From positions 682,001 to 746,000 of the forward strand of contig NC_019814.1 of assembly GCF_000319245.1 (NCBI RefSeq): DNA of 64,000 bases, in the 5' to 3' direction. The notes under the pieces were generated by a model that saw only the letters and a program-made list of their open reading frames with translations, searched no databases and was not told the origin of the DNA. Source of the stretch: Candidatus Kinetoplastibacterium blastocrithidii (ex Strigomonas culicis). GTDB lineage: Bacteria > Pseudomonadota > Gammaproteobacteria > Burkholderiales > Burkholderiaceae_B. Numbering within the stretch: the stretch's first letter is position 1; each line of letters opens with the position of its first letter. Both the position numbers and the translations under genes were made by a program. Shown here piece by piece: positions 31,114 to 40,402 of this stretch.

Positions 31114-33039
31114 CTATTGATCTCGTTTTACTTCTTTAAAATCAGCATCAACAACATCTTCCTCGCTAGATGATTTAACATTTTCATCTGGAGATGATTT
31201 ATTATCATGATTATCTTGCATACTAGAATAAATCCTCTCACTAAGCTTTTGAGAAGATGCCGCTAGGGCTGATATTTTAGAGTCGATAACGGACTTATCA
31301 GAGCCTTTTAAGGACTCCTCCAGCTCTTTAATGGCAGTATCTATACTATCTTTATCCGCAGAATCTAACTTGCTACCATGCTCATCTAATGATTTTCTTG
31401 TGGAGTGTATCAAACTATCCGCTTGATTTCTAACCAAGGCTAATTCAGCAATGCGATGATCCTCCTCAGCGTTTATCTCTGCCTCTTTAATCATCTTTTG
31501 AATCTCTTGTTCAGATAAGCCAGAATTAGCCTTTATTGTGATTTTATTTTCCTTACCAGTTCCCTTATCCTTAGCAGAAACATGCAAAATACCATTGGCA
31601 TCAATATCAAATGTTACTTCTATTTGCGGTATTCCACGTGAGGATGGAGGTATGCCTTCTAAATTAAACTCCCCGAGAGCCTTATTCCCAGAAGCTATTT
31701 CTCGTTCTCCTTGATAAATTTTTATTGTAACAGAAGGCTGATTATCTTCAGCAGTAGAAAAAACTTGAGAAAATCTTGTTGGAATAGTTGTGTTTTTCTG
31801 TATCATCTTTGTCATTACACCACCTAGAGTCTCTATGCCAAGAGATAATGGTGTAACATCAAGCAACAAGACATCCTTGCGCTCTCCAGACAATACAGCC
31901 CCTTGTATAGCAGCACCAGCAGCCACTGCTTCATCAGGATTAACATCTTTCCTAGGCTCCTTGCCAAAAAACTCTTTGACCTTATCTTGAACCTTAGGCA
32001 TGCGAGTCATTCCACCAACCAAAATCACATCATCTATATCTGATGTTGATATGCCAGCATCTTTAATTGCTATTTTACAAGGCTCTATTGTTCTATTTAT
32101 CAAGTCCTCCACTAAGGATTCCAATTTAGAGCGAGAAATTTTCATATTTAAATGCTTAGGACCTGATGAATCAGCAGTTATATACGGCAAATTTATCTCT
32201 GTTTGTTGTGATGAAGATAACTCTATCTTACATTTCTCAGCAGCTTCCTTCAATCTTTGCAAAGCAAGAACATCTTGCGATAAATCTAAACCTTGATCTT
32301 TTTTAAACTCGTTTATTATATGCTGTATAATTCTTTGATCAAAATCCTCACCACCTAAGAACGTATCTCCATTGGTTGAAAGAACCTCAAACTGTTTATC
32401 GCCATCTATTTCAGCTATTTCAATTACAGATACATCAAATGTACCACCACCAAGGTCATATACTACTATCTTTCTATCAGACTTTTCTGATTTATCTAAA
32501 CCAAAAGCTAGCGCTGCAGCAGTCGGTTCGTTTATAATCCTCTTAACGTTAAGCCCTGCTATCCTGCCAGCATCTTTTGTCGCTTGTCTTTGACTATCGT
32601 TAAAGTATGCTGGCACAGTTATAACAGCATCAGTTACTTCTTCTCCTAAATAATCCTCTGCTGTTTTTTTCATTTTGCGCAATATCTCAGCAGAGACTTG
32701 TGGAGGAGCTATTTTATTGCCTCTAACGTCTATCCAAGCGTCGTCATTATCAGCCTTAACTATAGAGTAAGGCATTAAATCTATATCTTTTTGTACTTCT
32801 TTCTCAGCAAATTTACGCCCAATCAAACGCTTGCTCGCATAGATAGTATTCTTGGAGTTAGTAACAGCCTGCCTTTTTGCAGAAGTTCCAACGAGAACTT
32901 CTCCATCTTCCATATACGCTGCTATTGAAGGAGTTGTCCTAGCTCCTTCAGAATTTTCTATTATTCTAACCTGGTTACCATCCATAACAGCAACACAGCT
33001 ATTTGTAGTACCAAGATCGATACCAATAGTCTTTCCCAT
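31114..33039 (-). CDS. dnaK: Chaperone protein DnaK (Hsp70)
   Basis: DnaK is the ATP-dependent Hsp70 chaperone. The 641-residue protein has the N-terminal ATPase domain ([16 protein letters not shown] at residue 5, phosphate loops including [15 protein letters not shown] near 195 and [10 protein letters not shown] near 340), the substrate-binding domain, the helical lid, and the C-terminal tail [12 protein letters not shown] recognised by partners. A sigma-32 type promoter stands about 50 bases upstream. It is followed by a terminator and dnaJ, and preceded by grpE. It is intact. Confidence 0.98.
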   Translation of the reverse strand: MGKTIGIDLGTTNSCVAVMDGNQVRIIENSEGARTTPSIAAYMEDGEVLVGTSAKRQAVTNSKNTIYASKRLIGRKFAEKEVQKDIDLMPYSIVKADNDDAWIDVRGNKIAPPQVSAEILRKMKKTAEDYLGEEVTDAVITVPAYFNDSQRQATKDAGRIAGLNVKRIINEPTAAALAFGLDKSEKSDRKIVVYDLGGGTFDVSVIEIAEIDGDKQFEVLSTNGDTFLGGEDFDQRIIQHIINEFKKDQGLDLSQDVLALQRLKEAAEKCKIELSSSQQTEINLPYITADSSGPKHLNMKISRSKLESLVEDLINRTIEPCKIAIKDAGISTSDIDDVILVGGMTRMPKVQDKVKEFFGKEPRKDVNPDEAVAAGAAIQGAVLSGERKDVLLLDVTPLSLGIETLGGVMTKMIQKNTTIPTRFSQVFSTAEDNQPSVTIKIYQGEREIASGNKALGEFNLEGIPPSSRGIPQIEVTFDIDANGILHVSAKDKGTGKENKITIKANSGLSEQEIQKMIKEAEINAEEDHRIAELALVRNQADSLIHSTRKSLDEHGSKLDSADKDSIDTAIKELEESLKGSDKSVIDSKISALAASSQKLSERIYSSMQDNHDNKSSPDENVKSSSEEDVVDADFKEVKRDQ

Positions 33040-33090
33040 AATATATTTGCCTTAATAAATTATATAATATAAATAATATCTCTTTAACGT

Positions 33091-33120
33091 GATATTGGGG
33101 CCTAATGCATACTTTTCAAG
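33091..33120 (-). promoter_or_regulatory. Sigma-32 (heat-shock) promoter of dnaK
   Basis: On the minus strand a -35 element CTTGAA (33115-33120) and a -10 element CCCCAATAT (33092-33100) are separated by 14 bases, a close match to the E. coli RpoH consensus CTTGAA-N13-15-CCCCATnT. A transcript starting just downstream would have a leader of about 46 bases before the dnaK ATG. Confidence 0.82.
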
Positions 33121-33177
33121 AGCACTAATAAACATTGCATCATTTAAAAAAACTACTAGTTGGAAATGTGGATATTA

Positions 33178-33753
33178 TCAAATATCTATATTTCCAACTG
33201 AAACAACGACTAAAGCTGGCCTTAAAACTCGATCAGAAATAGCATAACCTTTCTGTAATAATTGCACTATAGTATTAGGTTGATTATCAGACTTAACGGA
33301 AGATATTGCCTGGTGTATATTTGGATCAAACTTATCGCCTACTAATGGACTAATTTCTTTTAAAAAATTTCTTTCAAAAACAGCATCAAGTTGCTTTAAG
33401 GTTATCTCTACACCCTCTATTAAGGACTCAATAGTCTGATTTGGCTGCAATAATGCAGCTTCTAAACTATCCTTCACTGGCACTAGCCCTTCAGCAAATG
33501 ACTCAATTCCAAATTTTCGGACTTTAGAAATATCGTCATTAGAACGTCTTTTAATATTCTCTATCTCAGCATAGCTACGTAAAATACTCTCATTTTGCTC
33601 TTTTATTAAAATATTAGCATCTTCTAGCTTTTTACTAAGATCGGCGATTTCCTTTAGCAAATCTTCTGATAAAGATTCATCTTCTGATTTGATTTCTTTA
33701 TTTTCTATAACTTCAGGAGAAACATTTTCCTCCGGAATCTTTAAATCTATCAC
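33178..33753 (-). CDS. grpE: Nucleotide exchange factor GrpE
   Basis: GrpE releases ADP from DnaK. I start it at a GTG (33753) rather than at the longer open frame (33837), because AAAGGAG stands six bases ahead of the GTG and the extension would add an unlikely hydrophobic N-terminal stretch. The 191-residue product has an acidic N terminus, a long coiled coil (about residues 30-90) and the C-terminal beta-wing domain with KFDPNIHQAISSV and VLRPALVVVSVG. It precedes dnaK by about 140 bases and follows hemH. Confidence 0.94.
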   Translation of the reverse strand: MIDLKIPEENVSPEVIENKEIKSEDESLSEDLLKEIADLSKKLEDANILIKEQNESILRSYAEIENIKRRSNDDISKVRKFGIESFAEGLVPVKDSLEAALLQPNQTIESLIEGVEITLKQLDAVFERNFLKEISPLVGDKFDPNIHQAISSVKSDNQPNTIVQLLQKGYAISDRVLRPALVVVSVGNIDI

Positions 33754-33826
33754 TGTAAACTCCTTTGATGTTATTAACCAAAAACTAAAGCGTATTATAT
33801 AAACAAATAGATATATAAATAAACTA

Positions 33827-34897
33827 TTACCATCCATTCAAACTTAACTTGACTAAATCTGATAATTTATTTATCCATAACTGATTGTCATTTAAAGAAG
33901 GTATCATATTAAATTCTTTGCCTCCAGCACCAATAAATAATTGGCGATAAATATAATCAACCTCCTCAAGAGTTTCTAAGCAATCAACAATAAAACCTGG
34001 GCATATAATATCAACCCTTGTTAATCCTTCTTTTGCTAGGCTCTGCAACCTATCTGACGTATAAGGACTAAGCCATCTAAAATAACCAAAACGACTCTGA
34101 AATGTCATCTCAATTTGATTCCCATCAATACCTAATTTTCTTTTTAATTCTAAATATGTTTCTAGACAATCACTATAGTAAGGATCTCCTAGCGTTACGG
34201 AACTACATGGTATTCCATGAAAGCTAACAATTAATTTTTTCGATTGCCCATTATCCCTCCAAAAACTATTAATACTAGCAACTAAAGAATCTATATAAAA
34301 ACTAGATATATTAAATTTTTTTAAAAAACGAAACTCTGGTATGTTTCTAAACCTTGTCAAATAATCAGTAGCAAATCTTATAGCACTCCCTGTTGTGCTA
34401 GATGAATACTGTGGATACAATGGAATTATTAATATCTTTGAACAATTTTTATTATGCACCAGAGAATTAATAGCATTTTTTATGGATGGATCACCATATC
34501 TCATGCCAAGTTCAATTTCAACATTAAAGCCGCTATTTTTCATAGCTTCCCTAAGCTTAACAATCTGTCTATTGCTATGAACAATCATAGGAGATCCCTC
34601 TTTAGTCCATATTTCCTTATAAAGCTTACTTAGCTTGAATGGCCTGAATATTAATATAAAACAGTATAAAATAGGAATCCAGAAATATCTTGATATCTCA
34701 ATAACTCTATTGTCAGATAAGAACTCTCTTAAATAACTGCGAATATCCCTAATAAAGAAGGTCTTAGGCGTCCCCACATTTACCAACAAAACCCCGACAT
34801 TATTTTTATTGCCTATGTGTTTTAATCTTGTCTTGCTATTATCTATTAATATTTTTTCACTCTTAACTCTCCTATTAGAAAAAAAATTAAAAATCAT
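33827..34897 (-). CDS. hemH: Ferrochelatase (protohaem ferro-lyase)
   Basis: This enzyme inserts Fe2+ into protoporphyrin IX, the last step of haem synthesis. The product is about 356 residues with LLVNVGTP near the N terminus, the active-site histidine in VSFHGIP near 225 and the conserved glutamate in DCLETLEEVDYIY near 303. I chose the ATG at 34897 because GGAGGG lies five bases ahead; a second ATG at 34909 overlaps that region. Haem supply is a known contribution of trypanosomatid symbionts, which fits the proposed host type. The neighbours are grpE and, across a 278-base gap, nadK. Confidence 0.95.
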   Translation of the reverse strand: MIFNFFSNRRVKSEKILIDNSKTRLKHIGNKNNVGVLLVNVGTPKTFFIRDIRSYLREFLSDNRVIEISRYFWIPILYCFILIFRPFKLSKLYKEIWTKEGSPMIVHSNRQIVKLREAMKNSGFNVEIELGMRYGDPSIKNAINSLVHNKNCSKILIIPLYPQYSSSTTGSAIRFATDYLTRFRNIPEFRFLKKFNISSFYIDSLVASINSFWRDNGQSKKLIVSFHGIPCSSVTLGDPYYSDCLETYLELKRKLGIDGNQIEMTFQSRFGYFRWLSPYTSDRLQSLAKEGLTRVDIICPGFIVDCLETLEEVDYIYRQLFIGAGGKEFNMIPSLNDNQLWINKLSDLVKLSLNGW

Positions 34898-35175
34898 GAA
34901 GCCCTCCATTGCTAATAATTCTATTTAATTATCTCGATAATACTTACCATGTCGATAAAAAAGTGATATCTATAGCGACATAAATAAACGATAATAGACA
35001 ATTATTTATTTGATAATTCAAAATCTACAAAAATACACATAATTAGCACTATTTTAAAAAATGATAAAATAGAATAAACAAAACTTGTAATACATAATAA
35101 GATATTTATATATAAGTTATATTTAATAACATAGTATGACTTTAAGTGATATCTAAAATTAACGAAAGACAATAT

Positions 35176-36075
35176 ATGAATTTCCCAATAATTGCTCTAA
35201 TTGGCAGGTATCAAGATGCTAGGCTAGACGAGCCATTAAGAGCTATTGCCGAGATGCTTTCTAAAACAGGAAGGAAAATCATTATAGAATCTGCTACCGC
35301 CTCTAATACTAATATATATGACTACGCGATAGCTAACATTGATACTATAGGAAAAACAGCATCTCTAGCAATAGTAACAGGAGGTGATGGCACAGTATTA
35401 GGTGCGGCAAGGTATTTATCACCTTATGGACTACCTATCCTAGGAATTAATCATGGAAGATTAGGATTCATTGCTGATATATCTATAGATGAGACATATA
35501 ATGCATTAATTAATGTAATGGATGGATTTTATACCTTAGAAGAAAGATTAGTAATAGAAGGCAGCATATGTCGAGACAATAAAAAAATGTACTCAGATTT
35601 TGCTCTAAATGATATTGTTATACATCGTGCTGGCATTGGCGGAATGATAGAAGTTAAAGTTGATCTTAATGATATTTTTATGTATACAATCAGATCAGAT
35701 GGATTAATAGTTGCAACTCCAACAGGATCAACTGCATATGCTCTAGCATCAAATGGCCCAATCATACATCCTAAGCTTAATGCAATAGTACTGGTTCCTA
35801 TCGCCCCTCAAACTCTATCAAACAGACCTATAGTAGTCCCTTCCTGTGGATCACTAACAATGACATTGCTAACAGTCGGGAGAAAAGAGATAGAAGCTAA
35901 TGTGCACTTTGACATGCAAACTTGGTCTGAATTGCAACCTGGTGATCGTATAAATATACAGAAAGCCAGACATGTTGCAAAATTTATCCATCCAAACGGG
36001 TATAATTTCTTCTCTACTCTTCGTAGAAAGTTAAACTGGAATGTTATGCCAAAATCATCAGACAATATTGAATAA
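35176..36075 (+). CDS. nadK: NAD kinase
   Basis: NadK phosphorylates NAD to NADP. The 299-residue protein carries the diagnostic GGDG motif (VTGGDGTVLGAARYL near residue 70), NHGRLGFIADI near 98, and the DGLIVATPTGSTAYALASNGP block near 175. The open frame can be pushed to a GTG at 35146, but the ATG at 35176 gives the family-like start MNFPIIALIGRYQD. It is the first of nadK-recN-bamE-dapB on this strand; related genomes commonly carry hrcA just before it, and here there is only AT-rich spacer. Confidence 0.96.
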   Translation: MNFPIIALIGRYQDARLDEPLRAIAEMLSKTGRKIIIESATASNTNIYDYAIANIDTIGKTASLAIVTGGDGTVLGAARYLSPYGLPILGINHGRLGFIADISIDETYNALINVMDGFYTLEERLVIEGSICRDNKKMYSDFALNDIVIHRAGIGGMIEVKVDLNDIFMYTIRSDGLIVATPTGSTAYALASNGPIIHPKLNAIVLVPIAPQTLSNRPIVVPSCGSLTMTLLTVGRKEIEANVHFDMQTWSELQPGDRINIQKARHVAKFIHPNGYNFFSTLRRKLNWNVMPKSSDNIE

Positions 36076-36080
36076 ATATT

Positions 36081-37736
36081 ATGTTGAAAACATTATCTAT
36101 TAAAAATTTTATAATTGTAAAAGAAATGGAAGCTAATTTTGATAATGGCTTCACTGTGTTTTCTGGGGAAACCGGGGCCGGCAAATCTATTCTTATAGAT
36201 GCACTATCATTAGCACTTGGGAATAGACCAGAAACTAATGTATTGAGAGAAGGTGCTTCTTATACTGAAATAATAGCAATATTTGATAATAATGAAAAAT
36301 CATCATTATGGCTAGAGAAACATGGCATCAAAATTAAGTCAGAAATAACAATACGTAGAATAATAGATAAACAATCTCGCAGCAAAGGATATATAAATAA
36401 TACGCAATCTACAATGGCTAATCTTAGATCTTTAGGATCTCTACTTGTGAAAATATATGGCCAGTACGCTCATCAAGATTTACTTAATAGCGAATCTCAG
36501 CGCACAATTCTAGATTCTTATGGAGGACATGAGTTTCTATTACAACAAACTAAGTATTATTGGAAATTATGGAGATCAGCTAAAAAACATTTGGAAAGCT
36601 CTCTACAGCATGAATCTAATCTGCAAAATGAGCTAGATCAATTGCATTGGCAAGAAAATGAAATAGAGCTAATCAAATTCTCAGACGATGAGTTGCTTGA
36701 TATCTATTCAGAATATAAGAAATTATCTAATATAGAGAATATAGTAGAAACTTGTAACTCTGTTATTAAATACCTTGATGATAGTAATGTATCAGCACAT
36801 AGATTAATGAATAAAAGCATAAGTCTAACACAACAAATCATTGATTCTGACCCTTCACTTTTAAAAATATACGAGGACTTACTTTCTGCACAAATAACTG
36901 TAAAAGAAGTAATATCAGATCTAAATAGCTATATGAGTAAAATAGAGATCGATCCAAATCGTCTTAAATTGCTAGAATCTAGAATTTCTGATATAGAAAC
37001 ATTATCAAAGAAACTAAAAACAATCCCACAAAACATTAATAACTTACACAAAAAAATACAGAACAGAATCAAAGATATAAAAAATGCTAATATTGATGTA
37101 TTTAGAGAGCAAGAAAAACTAGCTAAAGAAAATTACATAAATTATGCAACTCAATTATCAAGACAAAGAGAAAAAACTGCTATAAAATTAAGCGAAAAAG
37201 TTACTGGAGTAATAAAAACACTAGCCATGCATGATAGATTCTTTAAAATAGAAATAACAAATGCAAATGAATCATCTCATGGCATTGATAATGTCAGATT
37301 TCTAGTTTCTGATCAACTATCCACACCAAAACCAATTATAAAAATTGCTTCTGGCGGAGAGATGTCAAGAATCTACTTGGCAATATCAGTAACCACTAAC
37401 TATAACAATACCCCAACTATAGTATTTGACGAGATTGATATCGGTATAGGTGGATCAGTAGCAGAAAATGTAGGCAAGCTTTTAAAAAAAATTAGCAAAT
37501 CTCATCAAATAATGGTTATAACTCATCTTCCACAAGTAGCTTCGTATGGGGATAATCATTTCTTGGTTGACAAATATAAAGAAGACAGGACTATTGTTTC
37601 TAAAGTAAGTTTACTATCTAGCAATGAAAGAACTGAAGAAATAGCAAGGATGTTAGGCGGCATAGAAATAACAGAAACAACTATAAACCATGCAAAAGAA
37701 ATGTTAGTTAATACCAAAAATAATAACCAAGATTAA
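36081..37736 (+). CDS. recN: DNA repair protein RecN
   Basis: RecN is an SMC-like ATPase that helps join broken DNA during double-strand break repair. The 551-residue protein has Walker A FSGETGAGKSILIDALSLALG near residue 28, a central coiled-coil arm, the ABC signature IASGGEMSRIYLAI near 430, and Walker B TIVFDEIDIGIGG near 455. It begins 5 bases after nadK, in the common nadK-recN order. Its survival contrasts with the loss of the double uvrA in this window. Confidence 0.96.
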   Translation: MLKTLSIKNFIIVKEMEANFDNGFTVFSGETGAGKSILIDALSLALGNRPETNVLREGASYTEIIAIFDNNEKSSLWLEKHGIKIKSEITIRRIIDKQSRSKGYINNTQSTMANLRSLGSLLVKIYGQYAHQDLLNSESQRTILDSYGGHEFLLQQTKYYWKLWRSAKKHLESSLQHESNLQNELDQLHWQENEIELIKFSDDELLDIYSEYKKLSNIENIVETCNSVIKYLDDSNVSAHRLMNKSISLTQQIIDSDPSLLKIYEDLLSAQITVKEVISDLNSYMSKIEIDPNRLKLLESRISDIETLSKKLKTIPQNINNLHKKIQNRIKDIKNANIDVFREQEKLAKENYINYATQLSRQREKTAIKLSEKVTGVIKTLAMHDRFFKIEITNANESSHGIDNVRFLVSDQLSTPKPIIKIASGGEMSRIYLAISVTTNYNNTPTIVFDEIDIGIGGSVAENVGKLLKKISKSHQIMVITHLPQVASYGDNHFLVDKYKEDRTIVSKVSLLSSNERTEEIARMLGGIEITETTINHAKEMLVNTKNNNQD

Positions 37737-37813
37737 TATTAGTCATTAAACTCTATATCAACAAAAGAGTCAAAAAATATATTTTCTATAACCCTTAAGA
37801 AGGTCGCAAGCTT

Positions 37814-38149
37814 ATGCTCACATATCTTAAAACTGGTAAATTTATCTTTTATTTAATAATAGCTACATTAATAAATGGTTGCCAATACAACGGGCTAGAC
37901 TTAGCTAATTTGCCTTATTACCCAGATATAGAACAAGGTAGAATTATTGATATTAAAAAAACTAAGCTCCTTAGGGAGGGATTAACCTCTGATCAAGTTC
38001 AAATATTGCTCGGCAAGCCAATTATTATCAAAGAAGACACCTGGGAATATATCAACTATTATAAAAAATCTAATGAGGAACCAAAAATTACAAAGCTAAC
38101 TCTACTGTTTGTGGATAATAAGCTAAAAATATGGTATAAAAAACCATAA
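37814..38149 (+). CDS. bamE: Outer membrane assembly lipoprotein BamE (OmlA/SmpA)
   Basis: BamE is a small lipoprotein of the BAM complex that inserts beta-barrel proteins such as the porin in this window. The 111-residue product has a lipoprotein signal (hydrophobic segment ending INGC near residue 23, with the modified Cys) and the BamE fold seen in EGLTSDQVQILLGKPII and later YKK-type beta strands. It lies between recN and dapB. In related beta-proteobacteria fur commonly sits beside this gene; only a 77-base gap remains here. Confidence 0.9.
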   Translation: MLTYLKTGKFIFYLIIATLINGCQYNGLDLANLPYYPDIEQGRIIDIKKTKLLREGLTSDQVQILLGKPIIIKEDTWEYINYYKKSNEEPKITKLTLLFVDNKLKIWYKKP

Positions 38150-38187
38150 TTATTTTACTGTGAATTATTAAAAAATAAGGAACTCTT

Positions 38188-38964
38188 ATGCGTTTAGCTG
38201 TATCTGGATCCAGTGGAAGAATGGGATCTGCTATAATTAAGACATTGTTAAAAAATCCAGAGCTACAATTATTGACGGCTTTAGATTCCTCGAACAGCAA
38301 GTATTTAGGACAAAAAATAGAAGACTGTAATATCTCATTAACAGATGATTTAGACACATTAAAAGAAGCTGACTGTTTAATAGATTTCACTAGGCCAGAG
38401 GCGACGATGAAATATTTATCATACTGCCTAAAACATAATGTCAATATGGTAATAGGAACAACTGGATTCAGTGAAGATGAATTAAAGGTTATAGAACAAG
38501 CATCAAAAACCATAGCTATAATGCATGCATCAAATACAAGCATTGGCGTGAATGCCACAATTAAACTTATAGAACTGGCATCGAAAATATTAAAATCTGG
38601 CTATGATGTTGAGATATTTGAGGCTCATCATAGTGAAAAAGTTGATAGTCCATCTGGAACATCCATTACAATGGGGGAGGCAATAGCAAAAACATGGGAG
38701 GTTTCTCTTCCTGAGGTTGCAACATGGTCTAGGCATGGCTATACAGGCCCGAGAAAAAAAGGCACGATCGGATTTTCAGTAATGAGAGGTGGAGATATTG
38801 TGGGGGATCATTCGGTTTATTTTTGCGGACAAGGAGAACGAATAGAGATCACTCATAGATCAACAAGCAGGGAAAATTATATCAATGGAGCTATTCAAGC
38901 CGCCCTTTTCCTTAAAAACAAGAAAAATGGTAAATTCAATATGAACGATGTTTTATCTTTATAA
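38188..38964 (+). CDS. dapB: 4-hydroxy-tetrahydrodipicolinate reductase
   Basis: DapB makes tetrahydrodipicolinate in the diaminopimelate/lysine pathway, needed for peptidoglycan and for lysine. The 258-residue protein starts with the NAD(P) motif VSGSSGRMGSAI, and has the catalytic block EAHHSEKVDSPSGTS near residue 150 and the GTIGFSVMRGGDIVGDH stretch near 195. It has an RBS-like AAGGAA ahead of the ATG. It is convergent with murB, 10 bases apart. Lysine provisioning is one of the activities expected of trypanosomatid symbionts. Confidence 0.97.
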   Translation: MRLAVSGSSGRMGSAIIKTLLKNPELQLLTALDSSNSKYLGQKIEDCNISLTDDLDTLKEADCLIDFTRPEATMKYLSYCLKHNVNMVIGTTGFSEDELKVIEQASKTIAIMHASNTSIGVNATIKLIELASKILKSGYDVEIFEAHHSEKVDSPSGTSITMGEAIAKTWEVSLPEVATWSRHGYTGPRKKGTIGFSVMRGGDIVGDHSVYFCGQGERIEITHRSTSRENYINGAIQAALFLKNKKNGKFNMNDVLSL

Positions 38965-38974
38965 AAAATAATAT

Positions 38975-39997
38975 TTAATAATAGACTAGCGGCTCTATCT
39001 CTAATTTAATGCCGCTTTTATTATAAACATCGTTAATAATTAATGCAGCCAGTCCTATAACATCATCAAATTTAGCTAAGCCTTGGTTTAAAAGAATCAA
39101 GGCGTTTTTTTCATAGACAGCAACTGAACCATAATTCTTTCCTCTCCATCCACAATTATCTATTAACCATCCAGCCGATAACTTATAAGCATCTTTTCTT
39201 TGCTCCCAAAAAACTAAATCCGGAAAGAAATGAAGAGCATTCAGAAAGCTCTCTTCCGATATTATAGGGTTTTTAAAAAAACTTCCAACATTACCAAATT
39301 CTTTGATATTTGGTAGTTTGGATCGACGTATATCAAAAATTGCTTCTATAAGATTATTAATATTCTTTGAGTCTTCTAATGATTTGCGTGTGGAATAATC
39401 GTTTATTTTAAAATACTCTAAATTAGGATTCCATATCTTTGATAAAATTACACGTACAGATAAAATAATGAAGTTCTTATATGTTTTTTGTTTGAAAATA
39501 CTATTTCTATATGCAAAAAAACATTCTCTGGCTAATATCTCTACTATTTCCCCTTTTAATAAATCCCATGCTATTATGCTATAACAATAATTTGAAAATT
39601 CTATTCCATATGCGCCTATATTTTGTACAGGAGCAGCTCCTACTGTGCCAGGTATAAAAGCTAAGTTTTCTAAGCCATACCATCCCATATTAAGACAATG
39701 TATTACAAAATTATGCCAAAATTCACCAGCATACGCTTCTATTAGAACATCGTTACCAAAATCAGATATCATTCTAATACCTGAAAAATTAACCTTAATA
39801 ACGAGAGATTCTATGCATTCTGGTAAAATTACATTACTACCGCCTCCTAAGATAAAAATATCTTTATAATCACCGAGAGTGCTAGTTATAAATTTTAGAT
39901 CTTCAAAATTACGCACAACAAAGAAATAATCCGTAAAAGAATTAAGTTTAAATGTATTAAGATCTTTAAGATTTTGCTGCTTTGATTCTAATTTCAT
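38975..39997 (-). CDS. murB: UDP-N-acetylenolpyruvoylglucosamine reductase
   Basis: MurB reduces UDP-GlcNAc enolpyruvate to UDP-MurNAc in peptidoglycan synthesis. From the ATG at 39997 it has 340 residues, the E. coli-type length. FAD binding shows in ILGGGSNVILPE near residue 55 and IPGTVGAAPVQNIGAYGIE near 115; the catalytic serine is in GNVGSFFKNP near 235 and the catalytic glutamate in the C-terminal LEIEPLVYY. The open frame extends 21 codons upstream without support. With dapB and ftsK it shows that the cell wall pathway is kept. Confidence 0.95.
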   Translation of the reverse strand: MKLESKQQNLKDLNTFKLNSFTDYFFVVRNFEDLKFITSTLGDYKDIFILGGGSNVILPECIESLVIKVNFSGIRMISDFGNDVLIEAYAGEFWHNFVIHCLNMGWYGLENLAFIPGTVGAAPVQNIGAYGIEFSNYCYSIIAWDLLKGEIVEILARECFFAYRNSIFKQKTYKNFIILSVRVILSKIWNPNLEYFKINDYSTRKSLEDSKNINNLIEAIFDIRRSKLPNIKEFGNVGSFFKNPIISEESFLNALHFFPDLVFWEQRKDAYKLSAGWLIDNCGWRGKNYGSVAVYEKNALILLNQGLAKFDDVIGLAALIINDVYNKSGIKLEIEPLVYY

Positions 39998-40069
39998 ACA
40001 CGACACTATATGGATAAAATATTGTATTTTTACAATACAATTAATTCCTAAATATAACAAGATTATATC

Positions 40070-40099
40070 TTGTGTAAATTACTAATTATATGTTATAAT
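40070..40099 (+). promoter_or_regulatory. Sigma-70 type promoter of the tRNA-Gly/tRNA-Cys unit
   Basis: A -35-like TTGTGT (40070-40075) and a perfect -10 TATAAT (40094-40099) are 18 bases apart and lie about 28 bases upstream of the tRNA-Gly 5' end, the expected place for a tRNA promoter. Confidence 0.65.
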
Positions 40100-40126
40100 T
40101 CAAAAAGTTGAGTGACATTAGCATTT

Positions 40127-40202
40127 GCGGGAATAGCTCAGTTGGTAGAGCGCAACCTTGCCAAGGTTGAGGTCGCGAGTTCGAGACTCGTTTCCCGCTC
40201 CA
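40127..40202 (+). tRNA. tRNA-Gly (anticodon GCC)
   Basis: The sequence begins GCGGGAATAGCTCAGTTGG and ends TTCCCGCTCCA, with CCA encoded. The anticodon stem-loop CAACC-TTGCCAA-GGTTG gives GCC. It is followed 32 bases later by tRNA-Cys, and both probably come from one transcript. Confidence 0.97.
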
Positions 40203-40234
40203 TTAAATTTCTCAAAAGCACAATTATAAATTAA

Positions 40235-40308
40235 GGCGCGATGGCAGAGTGGTCATGCAGCGGACTGCAAATCCGTGTACGGCGGTTCGATTCCGCCTTG
40301 CGCCTCCA
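40235..40308 (+). tRNA. tRNA-Cys (anticodon GCA)
   Basis: The sequence begins GGCGCGATGGCAGAGTGG and ends TTGCGCCTCCA with CCA encoded. The anticodon stem-loop GGA-CTGCAAA-TCC (extended by flanking pairs) gives GCA. The T arm CGGCGGTTCGATTCCGCC is normal. Confidence 0.97.
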
Positions 40309-40402
40309 TACAGCATAGCAAGATATTTATTTATATTTTATGACAAAACTAGCAAATCATATTATATAATTAATTACCCTAAATAACTTTAATTTGTACG
40401 AT

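Noticed and set aside
34910-35145. CIRCE element (TTAGCACT half site near 35042)
   Set aside because: Only one half matches and the inverted partner GAGTGCTAA is absent at the required spacing.
38088-38558. 156-codon open frame antisense to bamE and dapB
   Set aside because: It overlaps two well-supported genes and has no homology signals.
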